33,406 nt of DNA, taken from assembly GCF_000422505.1 (NCBI RefSeq), contig NZ_KE383865.1:1-33406 (forward strand), read 5' to 3'. The notes beneath the pieces are model-generated. The model was not told the DNA's origin. It was given only the letters and a program-made list of their open reading frames with translations, and did not search any database. This DNA is from Paenibacillus pinihumi DSM 23905 = JCM 16419 (GTDB lineage Bacteria > Bacillota > Bacilli > Paenibacillales > Paenibacillaceae). A program made the position numbers and the translations under genes. Below, piece by piece: positions 7,223 to 16,248 of the stretch. Each line of letters starts with the position of its first letter. The first letter of the stretch is position 1.

Positions 7223-9034
7223 TCAGATTTTCACAACTTCAATCCAATCCAGCTTCACGCTGCCGCCCGTCGCCTTAACATGCAGCTCATGCAGGCCTGT
7301 TTGGAATGTCTCATCCTTGGCGATCTCATAGACCACCCATGCAGGGGAGTTATCCTCAGCAGGTCCGGGAGCAGTCGTATCACCGCTATCCGCGTCGTCA
7401 AATGCCAATGCAGAGCCTTCAATCCGCGAAGCAGCCACTTCTTCTTCTGTAGCCTTGCTGTCATACGAAGAGGCAGCGCTGACGGCAGCAGATTGTTGTT
7501 CTTCTTCCAGCTGCAGATTTGCATGGTCTCCAGCTTTCTGCACAGCCGTCCCGAGCGGATTGCCATTCAGCTTGACCTCCAGCGACCCATTCGCATCCTG
7601 GAATGAAGCCTGCAGCCGAATTGTATATGCCTCGTCTGTCTCACTATATACGCGGTACCGTACCCATTCTCCGTCGTTCAATAGAACGCACAGTTTCTCT
7701 TCCTCAATTTGCTGTACATTGCCGTGGCTGCTGAAGCTTGGCGTTTTGCCGGACTCCCCGTTTAAGAATTCGATCAGCAGTCCGTCATTTTTACGGAACA
7801 AGCTTCCCTCAGCCGGTCCGCCCGCCGCATAATGGTCGATTCCCGCCCCCTGATTGCCGTAATATTCAGCCGGGATACGCAGTGGCAGTTTGCGCTGGCA
7901 AGAGCGCAGCACCTCGGGCGAGTAGGTGCAGTTGTCAAACCGGATATTTTCCAGATACTGATCAAGAATTGCTTGTGCTTTCTCAGGCTCCGGCTTCGCT
8001 CCTTCTCCCTGGGCATAGGCAATAATCAGGTCCCAGTCGTCGGGGCGATTGATTGAGCAGGGGGAATTGCGGTTATCGAGTTTTTTCCACGGCCAGAAAT
8101 TCCATGAGATATTGTGGTCTTCAAACAGACCGAATGCACCGACATACCAATCCCAGCAGTTTTCCCCGCCTTCACCCATATAGATGGGCGCATTCCATTC
8201 CTTGCGCTTGTCCAAAAACCGCTGAATGCTCGCTGTATCGACTGCGCTCCAATATTTGTGGAATTGCAGCATTGTATTATCGTCGAATTTCTCCGTGAAG
8301 ATTGACCAGTCATTGGCCCAGTGAACGCCCTCAATGATAATCATATGACGGGAGTCTACCTCACGAATGGCCTGTGTAATGTCGCGATAAAGCGGCATGA
8401 CCTGATCATTATGCTTGTTGAACCATTCCGGCAGCGGCTCATTCAGCAGATCATAGCCGCCTACAATCCATTCATCCTTGTAGCGCTCGGCAAGCATCCG
8501 CCACAGCCGGATCGTCCGGTCACGCATTTCGTCCGACTGAAACAGCCCGGGCTGATCATGCTCGCTGTCATCTATATTTGCTCCTGTCTGACCGCCGGGC
8601 GCGCCATGCAGATCCAGAATGACATAGAGCTGGTAGCTGCGGCACCATTCAATCAGCCGGTCAATTCGGGCAATCCCGTCATCTTTCCATCTGAGGGGTT
8701 CGTCATCCTCAATAATATGTCGCGAATTAATCGCTAACCGGACGGAATTCAAGCCTTCCTCGGCCATTTTGCGAATGTCTGCTTCCGTAATGTATTCTTC
8801 GTGGAATCGCTTCCAAAACAACTCGGCCTGTGTGTCCCCAATCAGATCCGCAATCAGCTTTTCAATCCGTCTTGGACGGTCCGCGCCCTTGAAGAATTTC
8901 CACATATACCCCTCCGGCAGCATCCAGTTGCCCAGCCCGACCCCGCGAAGCAGCAACTGCTCGCCGTCTCCGTTGACAATGCGCTCTCCGTCTGCACGCA
9001 AAAAGCCCTTTACTTGACCTTGATCTTTATACAT
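7223..9034 (-). CDS. GH5 family glycoside hydrolase, exo-beta-glucanase-like, with C-terminal beta-sandwich
   Basis: A 603-residue enzyme. The N-terminal two-thirds is a GH5 (clan A) TIM barrel related to exo-beta-1,3-glucanases: RGVGLGNWMLPEG (30-42), SVRLAI (97-102), DLHGAPGGQTG (141-151), LLNEPLPEW with acid/base Glu199, and YMGEGGEN with likely nucleophile Glu288. The 89-residue gap between these fits the family. Residues about 391-603 look like a CBM-type sandwich ending in KLDWIEVVKI, interrupted at about 502-565 by an acidic Ala/Glu/Ser-rich stretch. No signal peptide is present, so it likely acts inside the cell on imported oligosaccharides. The ATG at 9034 follows AAAGGGG by eight bases; the in-frame ATG 20 codons upstream lacks such a site. 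It is transcribed divergently from the transporter operon. Confidence 0.85.
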   Translation of the reverse strand: MYKDQGQVKGFLRADGERIVNGDGEQLLLRGVGLGNWMLPEGYMWKFFKGADRPRRIEKLIADLIGDTQAELFWKRFHEEYITEADIRKMAEEGLNSVRLAINSRHIIEDDEPLRWKDDGIARIDRLIEWCRSYQLYVILDLHGAPGGQTGANIDDSEHDQPGLFQSDEMRDRTIRLWRMLAERYKDEWIVGGYDLLNEPLPEWFNKHNDQVMPLYRDITQAIREVDSRHMIIIEGVHWANDWSIFTEKFDDNTMLQFHKYWSAVDTASIQRFLDKRKEWNAPIYMGEGGENCWDWYVGAFGLFEDHNISWNFWPWKKLDNRNSPCSINRPDDWDLIIAYAQGEGAKPEPEKAQAILDQYLENIRFDNCTYSPEVLRSCQRKLPLRIPAEYYGNQGAGIDHYAAGGPAEGSLFRKNDGLLIEFLNGESGKTPSFSSHGNVQQIEEEKLCVLLNDGEWVRYRVYSETDEAYTIRLQASFQDANGSLEVKLNGNPLGTAVQKAGDHANLQLEEEQQSAAVSAASSYDSKATEEEVAASRIEGSALAFDDADSGDTTAPGPAEDNSPAWVVYEIAKDETFQTGLHELHVKATGGSVKLDWIEVVKI

Positions 9035-9118
9035 GGTACCAGCCCCTTTCCCCAATTGATAACTAGGATACGATGGCAGGGGCGAAAAAATCAACCTGAA
9101 AATAGTTAAAAATTAGGA

Positions 9119-9132
9119 ATCAAACGCTTTAA
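9119..9132. promoter_or_regulatory. Candidate CcpA catabolite-responsive element (cre)
   Basis: Read on the minus strand, TTAAAGCGTTTGAT matches 12 of 14 positions of the Bacillus cre consensus TGWAARCGYTWNCW. It lies between the divergent GH5 gene and the transporter operon, 85 bases from one start and 111 from the other, so CcpA could silence both when preferred sugars are present. The consensus is degenerate and one hit in a divergent spacer is only suggestive. Confidence 0.4.
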
Positions 9133-9151
9133 AACCCAAATGATTGAAAAA

Positions 9152-9164
9152 AGACTATAAGTCT
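9152..9164. promoter_or_regulatory. Short inverted repeat in the GH5/transporter divergent spacer
   Basis: AGACT and AGTCT are perfect 5-base arms separated by ATA, 20 bases from the cre-like site. The location suits an operator or promoter element for the transporter operon. I found no well-spaced -35/-10 pair with confidence in this spacer. Confidence 0.2.
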
Positions 9165-9243
9165 AATAAAGTGCGATTCCACCTCTTGGGGCCGCTTGAT
9201 AAAATGTTGAATAATCTAGCCACAAGACAGGGGGAACATATGC

Positions 9244-12200
9244 GTGCTTCGCAGAGCTGCAAAATTATTACGTAACTATATGGTCAGTCTGATTGTGCTT
9301 GCCTTGGTTGCCGTTGCTATCCTCTATTGGAACAGCACGCGCGGATTTAATGACGATGCGATGGCGAGCGTACCCGACTATAGTGATGTCGATGAGCGCT
9401 CGATATTGGCTGATCAGGACATCAAGAGCAGGCTTGAGCCTTCCTACCTGAAATACATGAAGGCTTTGGAGCAGGAGGGAGCCAAGGATACATCAGGATT
9501 CCGCCTGTCAGTCCCGTCATTGGAGTACGCCGCCAAGAGTGAGGAAGGCACCTCTGTTGCCAGCAGACTGGACGGCTGGGCTGGTGATGTGCTTGTACTG
9601 GAGGGGGAGGACAGCTGGGTGGAATACAAGGTAAACGTCCCGGAGGACGGATTTTACCAGCTGGCCATGAGCTATTATGCGCTCGAGGGCAAGCGTTCCG
9701 CAATTGTGCGGAATGTCCAGATTGACGGCGGGTTCCCGTTCTTCCAGTCGAAGAAGATGGAATTTCAGCGGATGTGGAGAGAAGCGGGACCGACGACCAA
9801 GGATAATCAGGGCAATGAGTTCAACCCGCGGCGGGAAGAGGTATTCGGATGGCAGTATCGCGAGTTCCGTGATGCCGAAGGCAAGGTGTCCGAGCCGTTC
9901 CGCTATTATTTGACCAAAGGGGAGCATACGATCCGCATTAATGCGATGCGGGAGCCGGCAGCGATTGGCGAGCTGGAAGTATTCTCACCTGTACCCATCC
10001 CAAGTTATGAACAGCTTGTGGCTGAATATGACCAAAAGGGGTATAAGCAGACGAACGGCCACTTCATCAAAGTGCAGGCGGAAGGTTCTACATTGCGTTC
10101 CGATCCGACGCTGCGCCGTGTGGAAGACCGTGAGCCGTCTACAGAGCCGCTAAATCCGAAAGCGATTACATTAAACAGCTTCGGCGGCGATGCCTGGCGC
10201 AAGGGAGGCCAATGGGCGGAATGGGAATTCGAGGTACCGGAAAGCGGCCTGTACAATATTGGCGCAAGGTTCGGGGCATGGTTCCTGAACGGTATCCCAA
10301 TTGAACGCATGGTAATGATTGACGGCAAGGTGCCATTTAAGGAAATGAATCATGCCAAATTCCCGTTCAAGCAGGGATGGCAGCTTCACAGTCTGACAGA
10401 CAAGGACGAGGAGTATCTCTTCTATCTGGAGGAAGGCAAGCACACGCTGCGGATGGAGGTGCAGGTCGGGTCGCTTGGCGAGGTGTTCGAAAATGTACTG
10501 GATACGACGAGCAAGATCTCGCTTCTGTCCAGGGAAATCCTGCAAATAACGGGTACGAATCCGGACCCGAACCGGGACTGGAAGCTGGAAGGCAGTATTC
10601 CGAACCTCGTGCCGCGGATTCATCTGATGGCCAAATCGCTGGATGATGCGATAAATATGCTTTATGACTTTGGCGTGCCGAAGGGCTCGTCGGAGATCAG
10701 CACTTTGGGTGAGGCACGCGACCAGCTGCTGTCCATGGCTGCCAAGAGCGAGTCGATCCCGAGCCGTCTGGCATCACTGACGGATATGCAATCCTCGCTC
10801 GGACTATGGGTGAACGGTCTGAGCACGCAAAGCGTGATCGTTGATTACTTTGTGATCAAATCGGAGGATCAGCCGTGGCCAAAGGCGGAGGCGCCGATCA
10901 TGAAGCGTCTCGGAACAACAGCAATGGATTTTATGTATTCGTTTACAAAAGACTATAGCGGCATCGGGAATGTCTACGATGACGAAGAAGTGATTGATGT
11001 GTGGGTAGCCCGTGGCCGCGACTGGGTGCAGATTATCAAGCAGATGGTTGATGAGGATTTCACGCCGGAGACCGGCATCAAGGTCAATGTGAATGTCATC
11101 CCTGCCGGAGCGATGCAGCTTCTGCTGCTCGCACAGACATCCGGTCTTGCGCCTGACGTAGCGCTTGGGGTGGAAGGGGAAGTGCCGATTGATTTCGCGG
11201 TTCGCGGCGGCTTGGTCGACCTGTCCACATTTAGTGATTACGGGGAGGTCGCATCCAGATTCCGGCCGGGCGCCCTGATTCCGTACCGGTATAACGGCGG
11301 CAACTATGCGCTGCCGGAGACGCAGAACTTCTCCATGCTGTTCTACCGCACAGATATTATGGAGGAGCTCGGCGTAACGGAAGATCAGATTCCCGAGACG
11401 TGGGAAGAGGTCATGAACCTGATTCCGCTGTTGCAGCAGAACGGGATGGATTTCTTCTATCCCCACGCACCGAATGCGCCGAACAATGCGGTCAATGAAT
11501 TCGCACCGTTCTTGTTCCAGCGCAACGGTGATCTGTACAAGAACGACGGACGTTATTCGGATCTGGACTCCCATGAAGCACTGGAAGCGATCAAGATGTG
11601 GACCGGGCTGTATACGAACTACAAGATTGAGAAGCAGGCCGACTTCTACAACCGTTTCCGTACAGGAGAAATGCCGATCGGGGTCGCCGATTATACGACC
11701 TATGTCATGCTGTCTACAGCGGCGCCTGAGCTGACAGGCTGGTGGAAGATGCAGCCGATTCCGGGCCTCAAGCAGTCGGACGGCAAGATCAACCGCTCAA
11801 CAGGCGGTCTCGGACAGACGGCAGTCATGTTCAACAGCGCGAAAAACAAAGACGCGGCCTGGAAGTTCATGACCTGGTGGACGGGAGCAGATGCGCAGGA
11901 GCGGTTCGGCTCTGAGCTGGAGTCGCTGCTAGGCGTAGAAGCGAGATGGAATACGGCGAATGTCGAAGCACTGACGCGCCTGCCATGGCAATCAGAGGAT
12001 ATCGACGCCGTACTGGAGCAGTGGGAATGGTTCCGTGAGCGCGAGGTCGTGCTCGGCGGCTACTATACAACACGGCATATTGCGAACATCTGGAACGAGA
12101 TTGTGCTTAACGGGGTCATCCCGCGTGAGGCGATTGAGAACGGTGTCCGCGAGATTAACAAGGAGCTTCGCAAGAAGCGGGAAGAGTTCGGCGATGACTA

Positions 12201-12246
12201 CGCTGGCGGCACCCGCTTAGATACCGGAGGAGGGGCGAAACGATGA
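9244..12246 (+). CDS. Giant membrane-anchored solute-binding protein with two beta-sandwich modules
   Basis: A 1000-residue protein, over twice the usual size of a sugar-binding protein. Residues 13-29 are an uncleaved-looking membrane anchor with no lipobox Cys. Residues about 95-250 and 273-430 each look like carbohydrate-binding-type sandwiches (WVEYKVNVPEDGFYQLAMSY; WAEWEFEVPESGLYNIGARF; both with ...GEHTIRI / GKHTLRM). A helical linker follows, and from about 583 to 970 comes a family-1 binding protein (VIDVWVARGRDW, PETQNFSMLFYRTD, WWTGADAQERFG). It probably captures a long glycan at the membrane and hands oligosaccharides to the next two permeases. The GTG start lies nine bases after AGGGGG; an out-of-frame ATG at 9240 opens only 11 codons. 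Its stop overlaps the next start by four bases. Confidence 0.85.
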   Translation: MLRRAAKLLRNYMVSLIVLALVAVAILYWNSTRGFNDDAMASVPDYSDVDERSILADQDIKSRLEPSYLKYMKALEQEGAKDTSGFRLSVPSLEYAAKSEEGTSVASRLDGWAGDVLVLEGEDSWVEYKVNVPEDGFYQLAMSYYALEGKRSAIVRNVQIDGGFPFFQSKKMEFQRMWREAGPTTKDNQGNEFNPRREEVFGWQYREFRDAEGKVSEPFRYYLTKGEHTIRINAMREPAAIGELEVFSPVPIPSYEQLVAEYDQKGYKQTNGHFIKVQAEGSTLRSDPTLRRVEDREPSTEPLNPKAITLNSFGGDAWRKGGQWAEWEFEVPESGLYNIGARFGAWFLNGIPIERMVMIDGKVPFKEMNHAKFPFKQGWQLHSLTDKDEEYLFYLEEGKHTLRMEVQVGSLGEVFENVLDTTSKISLLSREILQITGTNPDPNRDWKLEGSIPNLVPRIHLMAKSLDDAINMLYDFGVPKGSSEISTLGEARDQLLSMAAKSESIPSRLASLTDMQSSLGLWVNGLSTQSVIVDYFVIKSEDQPWPKAEAPIMKRLGTTAMDFMYSFTKDYSGIGNVYDDEEVIDVWVARGRDWVQIIKQMVDEDFTPETGIKVNVNVIPAGAMQLLLLAQTSGLAPDVALGVEGEVPIDFAVRGGLVDLSTFSDYGEVASRFRPGALIPYRYNGGNYALPETQNFSMLFYRTDIMEELGVTEDQIPETWEEVMNLIPLLQQNGMDFFYPHAPNAPNNAVNEFAPFLFQRNGDLYKNDGRYSDLDSHEALEAIKMWTGLYTNYKIEKQADFYNRFRTGEMPIGVADYTTYVMLSTAAPELTGWWKMQPIPGLKQSDGKINRSTGGLGQTAVMFNSAKNKDAAWKFMTWWTGADAQERFGSELESLLGVEARWNTANVEALTRLPWQSEDIDAVLEQWEWFREREVVLGGYYTTRHIANIWNEIVLNGVIPREAIENGVREINKELRKKREEFGDDYAGGTRLDTGGGAKR

Positions 12247-13214
12247 GCAGTACAGCTACGACGAAGACAGTACCGGGGACGGATCGTCCCCTCAGCCCCG
12301 GAACGGGCAAGCCGAGCAAAATGTCGCTCTTGTGGGCGAACATCAAACGTCATAAGCTGTCTTATTTATTTCTTGCACCGTTTTTGCTGTTATTCACCTT
12401 TTTTACGATCATTCCGATTTTTACTTCGATCGGGCTCAGCTTCAGCTATTACAACATGATTGAAAGCCCTCGCTTCATCGGGCTGTCCAACTATCGGCTG
12501 CTGTTTGTCGATGATGATATTTTCCTCAAGGCGATTGGCATCACGTTTAATTTTGCGATGATTACCGGGCCTGTGGGCTATATTATGGCCTTTATGCTGG
12601 CCTGGCTCATCAGCCAGGTGCCGGTGAAGTACCGCTTTTTCTATACGTTGTGCTTCTATACGCCTTCGATTACGAGTGCAACGGCTATGTCGGTTGTGTG
12701 GCTGTACCTGTTTGCGGGTGACCGCAAAGGGCTGATCAACTACTGGGCGCTCAAGCTCGGAATTATTCAGGAGCCGTACCTGTTTTTGCAAAATGTCAAC
12801 TCGATCGTGCCGGTCATTATTATCGTGTCACTCTGGATGAGCATGGGCATCGGCTTCCTGGCTTTCCTGGCCGGCTTGCAGAATGTGTCCAAGGAGCTGT
12901 ATGAGGCTGGCGCAATCGACGGCATCAAGTTCAAGCTGCAGGAACTGTGGTACATTACGATTCCATCGGTAAAGCCGCAGTTGCTCTTCGGTGCTGTGCT
13001 CCAGGTCGTATTTTCTCTGCAGGTATTCGATGTCAGTGTCCAACTCGTCGGCATACCGAGTCCGCTCTACGCGGGACATACAATTCTGACGCATTTATTC
13101 GATTATGCCTTTATCAAATTCGAGATGGGATACGCATCGGCCATTGCGGTCGTCCTGTTCCTGATCATGCTTGGACTGAATCGCCTTATCTTTAAGTGGC
13201 TGGGGAGGGACTGA
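12243..13214 (+). CDS. CUT1 sugar ABC permease, MalF-type (pair 1)
   Basis: A 323-residue inner-membrane permease with a cytosolic N-terminus of about 38 residues and six predicted helices. The EAA loop that docks the ATPase is visible at about 220-245 (YEAGAIDGIKFKLQELWYI followed by TIPSVKP). FLAPFLLLFTFFTIIPI and similar segments are typical of MalF/UgpA-type subunits. It overlaps the upstream binding-protein gene by four bases (ATGA) and is seven bases from its MalG partner, so the three should act together in import. No ATPase is encoded nearby; a shared MsmX-type protein is expected. Confidence 0.92.
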   Translation: MSSTATTKTVPGTDRPLSPGTGKPSKMSLLWANIKRHKLSYLFLAPFLLLFTFFTIIPIFTSIGLSFSYYNMIESPRFIGLSNYRLLFVDDDIFLKAIGITFNFAMITGPVGYIMAFMLAWLISQVPVKYRFFYTLCFYTPSITSATAMSVVWLYLFAGDRKGLINYWALKLGIIQEPYLFLQNVNSIVPVIIIVSLWMSMGIGFLAFLAGLQNVSKELYEAGAIDGIKFKLQELWYITIPSVKPQLLFGAVLQVVFSLQVFDVSVQLVGIPSPLYAGHTILTHLFDYAFIKFEMGYASAIAVVLFLIMLGLNRLIFKWLGRD

Positions 13215-13221
13215 CATCATC

Positions 13222-14076
13222 ATGGTAAAAGGCTTGAGATTCAACTGGGGCAGATCGCTCTTCTACCTGCTGCTGACCGCATTCGGACTGCTGATGCTCG
13301 CCCCCCTTGTATACATGGCGTCGACTGCATTCAAACCGACGGCTGAGCTGTTCCTGTTCCCGCCGCGCTTCTTCTTCATCAATCCGACGTGGAACAACTT
13401 TTATCAGCTCCTGCTTGTCACAGGATCGTCCTTCGTGCCGTTTACACGTTACATCTTCAACAGCCTTATCGTTACGCTGGGCGTTGTCGGCGGCGGGATT
13501 ATCGTATCGGCGCTGGCAGCCTATCCGCTAGCCAAGCATAACATGCCGTTTCGCAGCGCGATTTTCAATCTTATCGTATTCTCGCTGATGTTCTCGCCAA
13601 TGGTATTGCAAATTCCGCAATATTTGGTCATCAGCAATATCGGTCTCATGAATACGTATATCGCCCAGATCATTCCGTATCTGGCTTCGCCGGTCGGCAT
13701 GTTTCTCATGGTGCAGTTTGCGAAGCAGATTCCGGAGCCGTTGCTGGAGGCGGCAAGGATTGACGGGGCTGGCGAGTGGAAAATCTTTATCTCGATCGTC
13801 ATTCCGATGCTGAAGCCGGCAATTGCCACCTTTGCGCTGTTCAGCTTCATTCAGGCATGGAATGATCCGTATCCGGCAATGGTGTACGCGACACTGGAGG
13901 ATATGAAATCACTGCCGATCGCCATTCAGACGATCAGCGGCGGAGCGGGAGTTGTCGCCAGGGTCGGGACGTTCGCCGCAGCCAGCTTCCTGATGATTAT
14001 CCCGACCATATTAGTATTCGTCATTACGCAGCGGATGGTGCTTCAGACAATGGCCCATTCGGGGCTTAAGGAATAG
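13222..14076 (+). CDS. CUT1 sugar ABC permease, MalG-type (pair 1)
   Basis: A 284-residue permease with six predicted helices. The EAA loop is EAARIDGAGEWKIFISIVI then PMLKP (about 175-199), typical of MalG/UgpE-type subunits. The first helix (LFYLLLTAFGLLMLAPLVYM) follows a short basic N-terminus. The ATG at 13222 uses GGGAGG located inside the end of the previous gene. It forms the transmembrane pore with the preceding MalF-type protein. Confidence 0.92.
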   Translation: MVKGLRFNWGRSLFYLLLTAFGLLMLAPLVYMASTAFKPTAELFLFPPRFFFINPTWNNFYQLLLVTGSSFVPFTRYIFNSLIVTLGVVGGGIIVSALAAYPLAKHNMPFRSAIFNLIVFSLMFSPMVLQIPQYLVISNIGLMNTYIAQIIPYLASPVGMFLMVQFAKQIPEPLLEAARIDGAGEWKIFISIVIPMLKPAIATFALFSFIQAWNDPYPAMVYATLEDMKSLPIAIQTISGGAGVVARVGTFAAASFLMIIPTILVFVITQRMVLQTMAHSGLKE

Positions 14077-14089
14077 GGGGAGAGGTACG

Positions 14090-15583
14090 ATGCAGGCAGG
14101 TTTATCAAAAGCTGTCGTCGTGTGGCTCGTTTGTGCAGCGCTTCTCCTCGGAATCCCGGCGGCAGCGTCTGCAAACAGCCCATATGACGGCTACATCTGG
14201 AATTCAAGATCGGATTCCCCATCGATTAACGGCTATTTGTACAAGGATTCGATCGACGGCTATGATCTGCCGTCCGGTCCGTTCAAAGCGCCGGAGGATA
14301 TTTTCATCAATGACAACAACTCCATCTATGTGGTGGATAGCGGCAATAACCGGATTGTATTGCTCGACAGCCGGCATCAGCTGATCCGGGTGTACGGGGA
14401 TGAGGAAGGACCCGGCAAGCTGAATGGCCCGAAGGGGATCTTCGTCAAAAATGACGGCACGTTATATGTCGCCGATACCCAGAACCGGAGGATCGCCATT
14501 TTCAATCATGACGGGGTGTTCCAGAAGGAGATCAAAGCGCCGGACAGTCCGCTGCTTGGCGCAAACTTTCTGTTCTCCCCAGCAAAGCTGGTAGTCGACA
14601 AGCGGGATTACATGATTGTCGCCAATGACGGCACAAGCTCAGGGCTGTTGCAGATCGATCCGAACGGCAGTTTCAAAGGTTATTTTGGATCCAATATGGT
14701 GGAATTCACCTGGCAGCGTTTTTTTGTGCGCTTGTTCGCAACCGATGAGCAGAAAGCGCAGCTCGCTGCTGTAAGGCCGCAGGAATTTTCCAATCTGTAT
14801 CAGGATCAGGAAGGCTTCATCTGGACGACTACGCTGGGGACGGAATACAACCAGGTCAAGCGGCTCAGCGCCGTCGGTGTCGATACGTTTAATCCGGACT
14901 GGACACAGGTGCAGAACCGGAAGAAGTACGGTGATATCTTCTCGTACGGTTCCTTCGATATAGCATCCTTCGTGGATTTGACGGTCGATGACAAGGGAAT
15001 TGTAACGGCGTTGGATCTATCGACAGGCAAAGCGTTCCAGTATGACAAGGTCAGAAGCCTGCTGTTCGTCTTCGGAGGGCTCGGTACCCAGAACGGCTTG
15101 TTCCAGACGCCTGTTGCGATCGACCAGACGACGGATGGCAGCATCTATGTCGTCGACAAGACACGCAACCGGATCGACCGCTTTGGCACAACCCCGTTCG
15201 GCGATCTGGTGCATGAGGCCTCGGCTTTGTTCGTCGACGGGCGGTATCAGGAGGCCAAGGAGCCATGGCGGAAGGTGCTGGAGATGAACAGCAATTACGA
15301 CCTCGCCTACAGCGGCATCGGCAAGGCGCTGGAGAAGGAAGAGCGGTGGGGGGAAGCGATGGCCTATCACAAGATGGCCCGCGATCAATACAATTACTCG
15401 CAATCGCTCAAGGAATATCGCAAGGAATGGCTGCGGGAAAATTTCCACATTGTGTTCATCAGCATCATTGTGCTGTTCCTCGTGCTCCGATTCGGCGTTC
15501 CGCTGCTGCGGAAGCAGTGGGGCAGATGGATGCCGCCTAAGGAATCCGCACAAGGGAACGTTACGGAAAGGAGTGGCTCCTGA
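14090..15583 (+). CDS. Secreted NHL-repeat / TPR protein with C-terminal membrane anchor
   Basis: A 497-residue protein with a signal peptide (about 1-28, cleavage after ASA), NHL beta-propeller repeats, a TPR region and one C-terminal membrane helix. NHL units are clear at about 66-139 (APEDIFINDNNSIYVVDSGN; GPKGIFVKNDGTLYVADTQN) and 323-365 (TPVAIDQTTDGSIYVVDKTR). TPR-like helices span about 373-432, and the helix at 453-472 is followed by a short basic tail. The topology puts the propeller outside and the tail inside. NHL propellers bind proteins or glycans and TPRs hold partners, so a scaffold role for the neighbouring binding protein and permeases is a fair inference. GGGGGAGAGG precedes the ATG. 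It overlaps the next gene by one base. Confidence 0.85.
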   Translation: MQAGLSKAVVVWLVCAALLLGIPAAASANSPYDGYIWNSRSDSPSINGYLYKDSIDGYDLPSGPFKAPEDIFINDNNSIYVVDSGNNRIVLLDSRHQLIRVYGDEEGPGKLNGPKGIFVKNDGTLYVADTQNRRIAIFNHDGVFQKEIKAPDSPLLGANFLFSPAKLVVDKRDYMIVANDGTSSGLLQIDPNGSFKGYFGSNMVEFTWQRFFVRLFATDEQKAQLAAVRPQEFSNLYQDQEGFIWTTTLGTEYNQVKRLSAVGVDTFNPDWTQVQNRKKYGDIFSYGSFDIASFVDLTVDDKGIVTALDLSTGKAFQYDKVRSLLFVFGGLGTQNGLFQTPVAIDQTTDGSIYVVDKTRNRIDRFGTTPFGDLVHEASALFVDGRYQEAKEPWRKVLEMNSNYDLAYSGIGKALEKEERWGEAMAYHKMARDQYNYSQSLKEYRKEWLRENFHIVFISIIVLFLVLRFGVPLLRKQWGRWMPPKESAQGNVTERSGS

Positions 15584-16197
15584 TGGAACTGCTTAGCAAT
15601 ACACGCAAGGCGCTGCTGCATCCGCTGGATTTCTTCTATGATATCCAGTTTGGAGGCCGTGCCAAGTGGTCGCATGCCGGTATACTTCTGGCACTGATGG
15701 TAATCGTGCATATGCTGCGCATTTCCTGGACCGGATACTCCTTCGAGGGAAGGGAATCGTACCAGGTTTCGTTCCTGTTCGAATCGTTCTGGATTCTGGT
15801 GCCATGGGTGACCTGGTGCATCTCCAACTGGGCTGTGAGCGCGATTCTGGATGGGGAAGGCAAATTCAAGGACATCGTCGTCTCCTCTGCGTATGCGCTG
15901 CTTCCATATATCGTGCTGTCACTCCCGCTGGCGCTGGTGTCGCAGATTTTGACGCAAGGGGAATATACGACCTACTACGGCATCTACACCTTTATCCAAT
16001 GCTGGGTGATCTTCCTGTTCCTGGCCAAAGTGAAGATTTTGCATGATTTTGAGCTGGGGAAAATGATATGGATCATCCTGCTGTCGCTGATTGGCATGCT
16101 TGTCATCTGGTTTGTCGGGTTCCTCATCTTCGGGCTGGTGAATCAGGCGGTGGAGTTTGTGATCGGAATTGTGAAAGAAGTCCAGTTCCGGCTGTAG
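15583..16197 (+). CDS. Yip1-domain-like polytopic membrane protein
   Basis: A 204-residue protein with about five membrane helices. The layout (a cytosolic N-terminus with LLHPLDFFYDIQF, then a helix, a Tyr/Pro-containing loop, and repeated helices with SAYALLPYIVLSLP) fits the bacterial Yip1/DUF1048-like group. The P-x-x-F-F/Y motif near the N-terminus and A-Y-x-x-x-P-Y motif are the recognisable parts. The start (TGATG overlap) lies nine bases after AAAGGAG. No enzymatic residues are apparent. Its fixed place between the NHL/TPR and DUF5696 genes suggests a membrane partner of those two proteins; function is unknown. Confidence 0.7.
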   Translation: MELLSNTRKALLHPLDFFYDIQFGGRAKWSHAGILLALMVIVHMLRISWTGYSFEGRESYQVSFLFESFWILVPWVTWCISNWAVSAILDGEGKFKDIVVSSAYALLPYIVLSLPLALVSQILTQGEYTTYYGIYTFIQCWVIFLFLAKVKILHDFELGKMIWIILLSLIGMLVIWFVGFLIFGLVNQAVEFVIGIVKEVQFRL

Positions 16198-16248
16198 GTT
16201 AGGCTTTACAATTCATCTCCCACGGAGATGCTTGAGGAGGAAGCAAGC

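Noticed and set aside
8321-8737. 138-codon plus-strand open frame
   Set aside because: It is antisense to the GH5 catalytic domain and has no ribosome site.
9240-9275. 11-codon ATG frame overlapping the GTG start of the giant binding protein
   Set aside because: It is too short, and the GTG at 9244 has better spacing to the ribosome site. A role in start-site tuning is conceivable but unsupported.
10804-11574. 256-codon minus-strand open frame
   Set aside because: It is antisense to the giant binding-protein gene, with His/Arg/Gln-rich composition typical of a shadow frame.
16228-16248. ATG start seven codons upstream for the DUF5696 gene
   Set aside because: The only good ribosome site (GAGGAGGAA) lies after that ATG and before the TTG at 16249.
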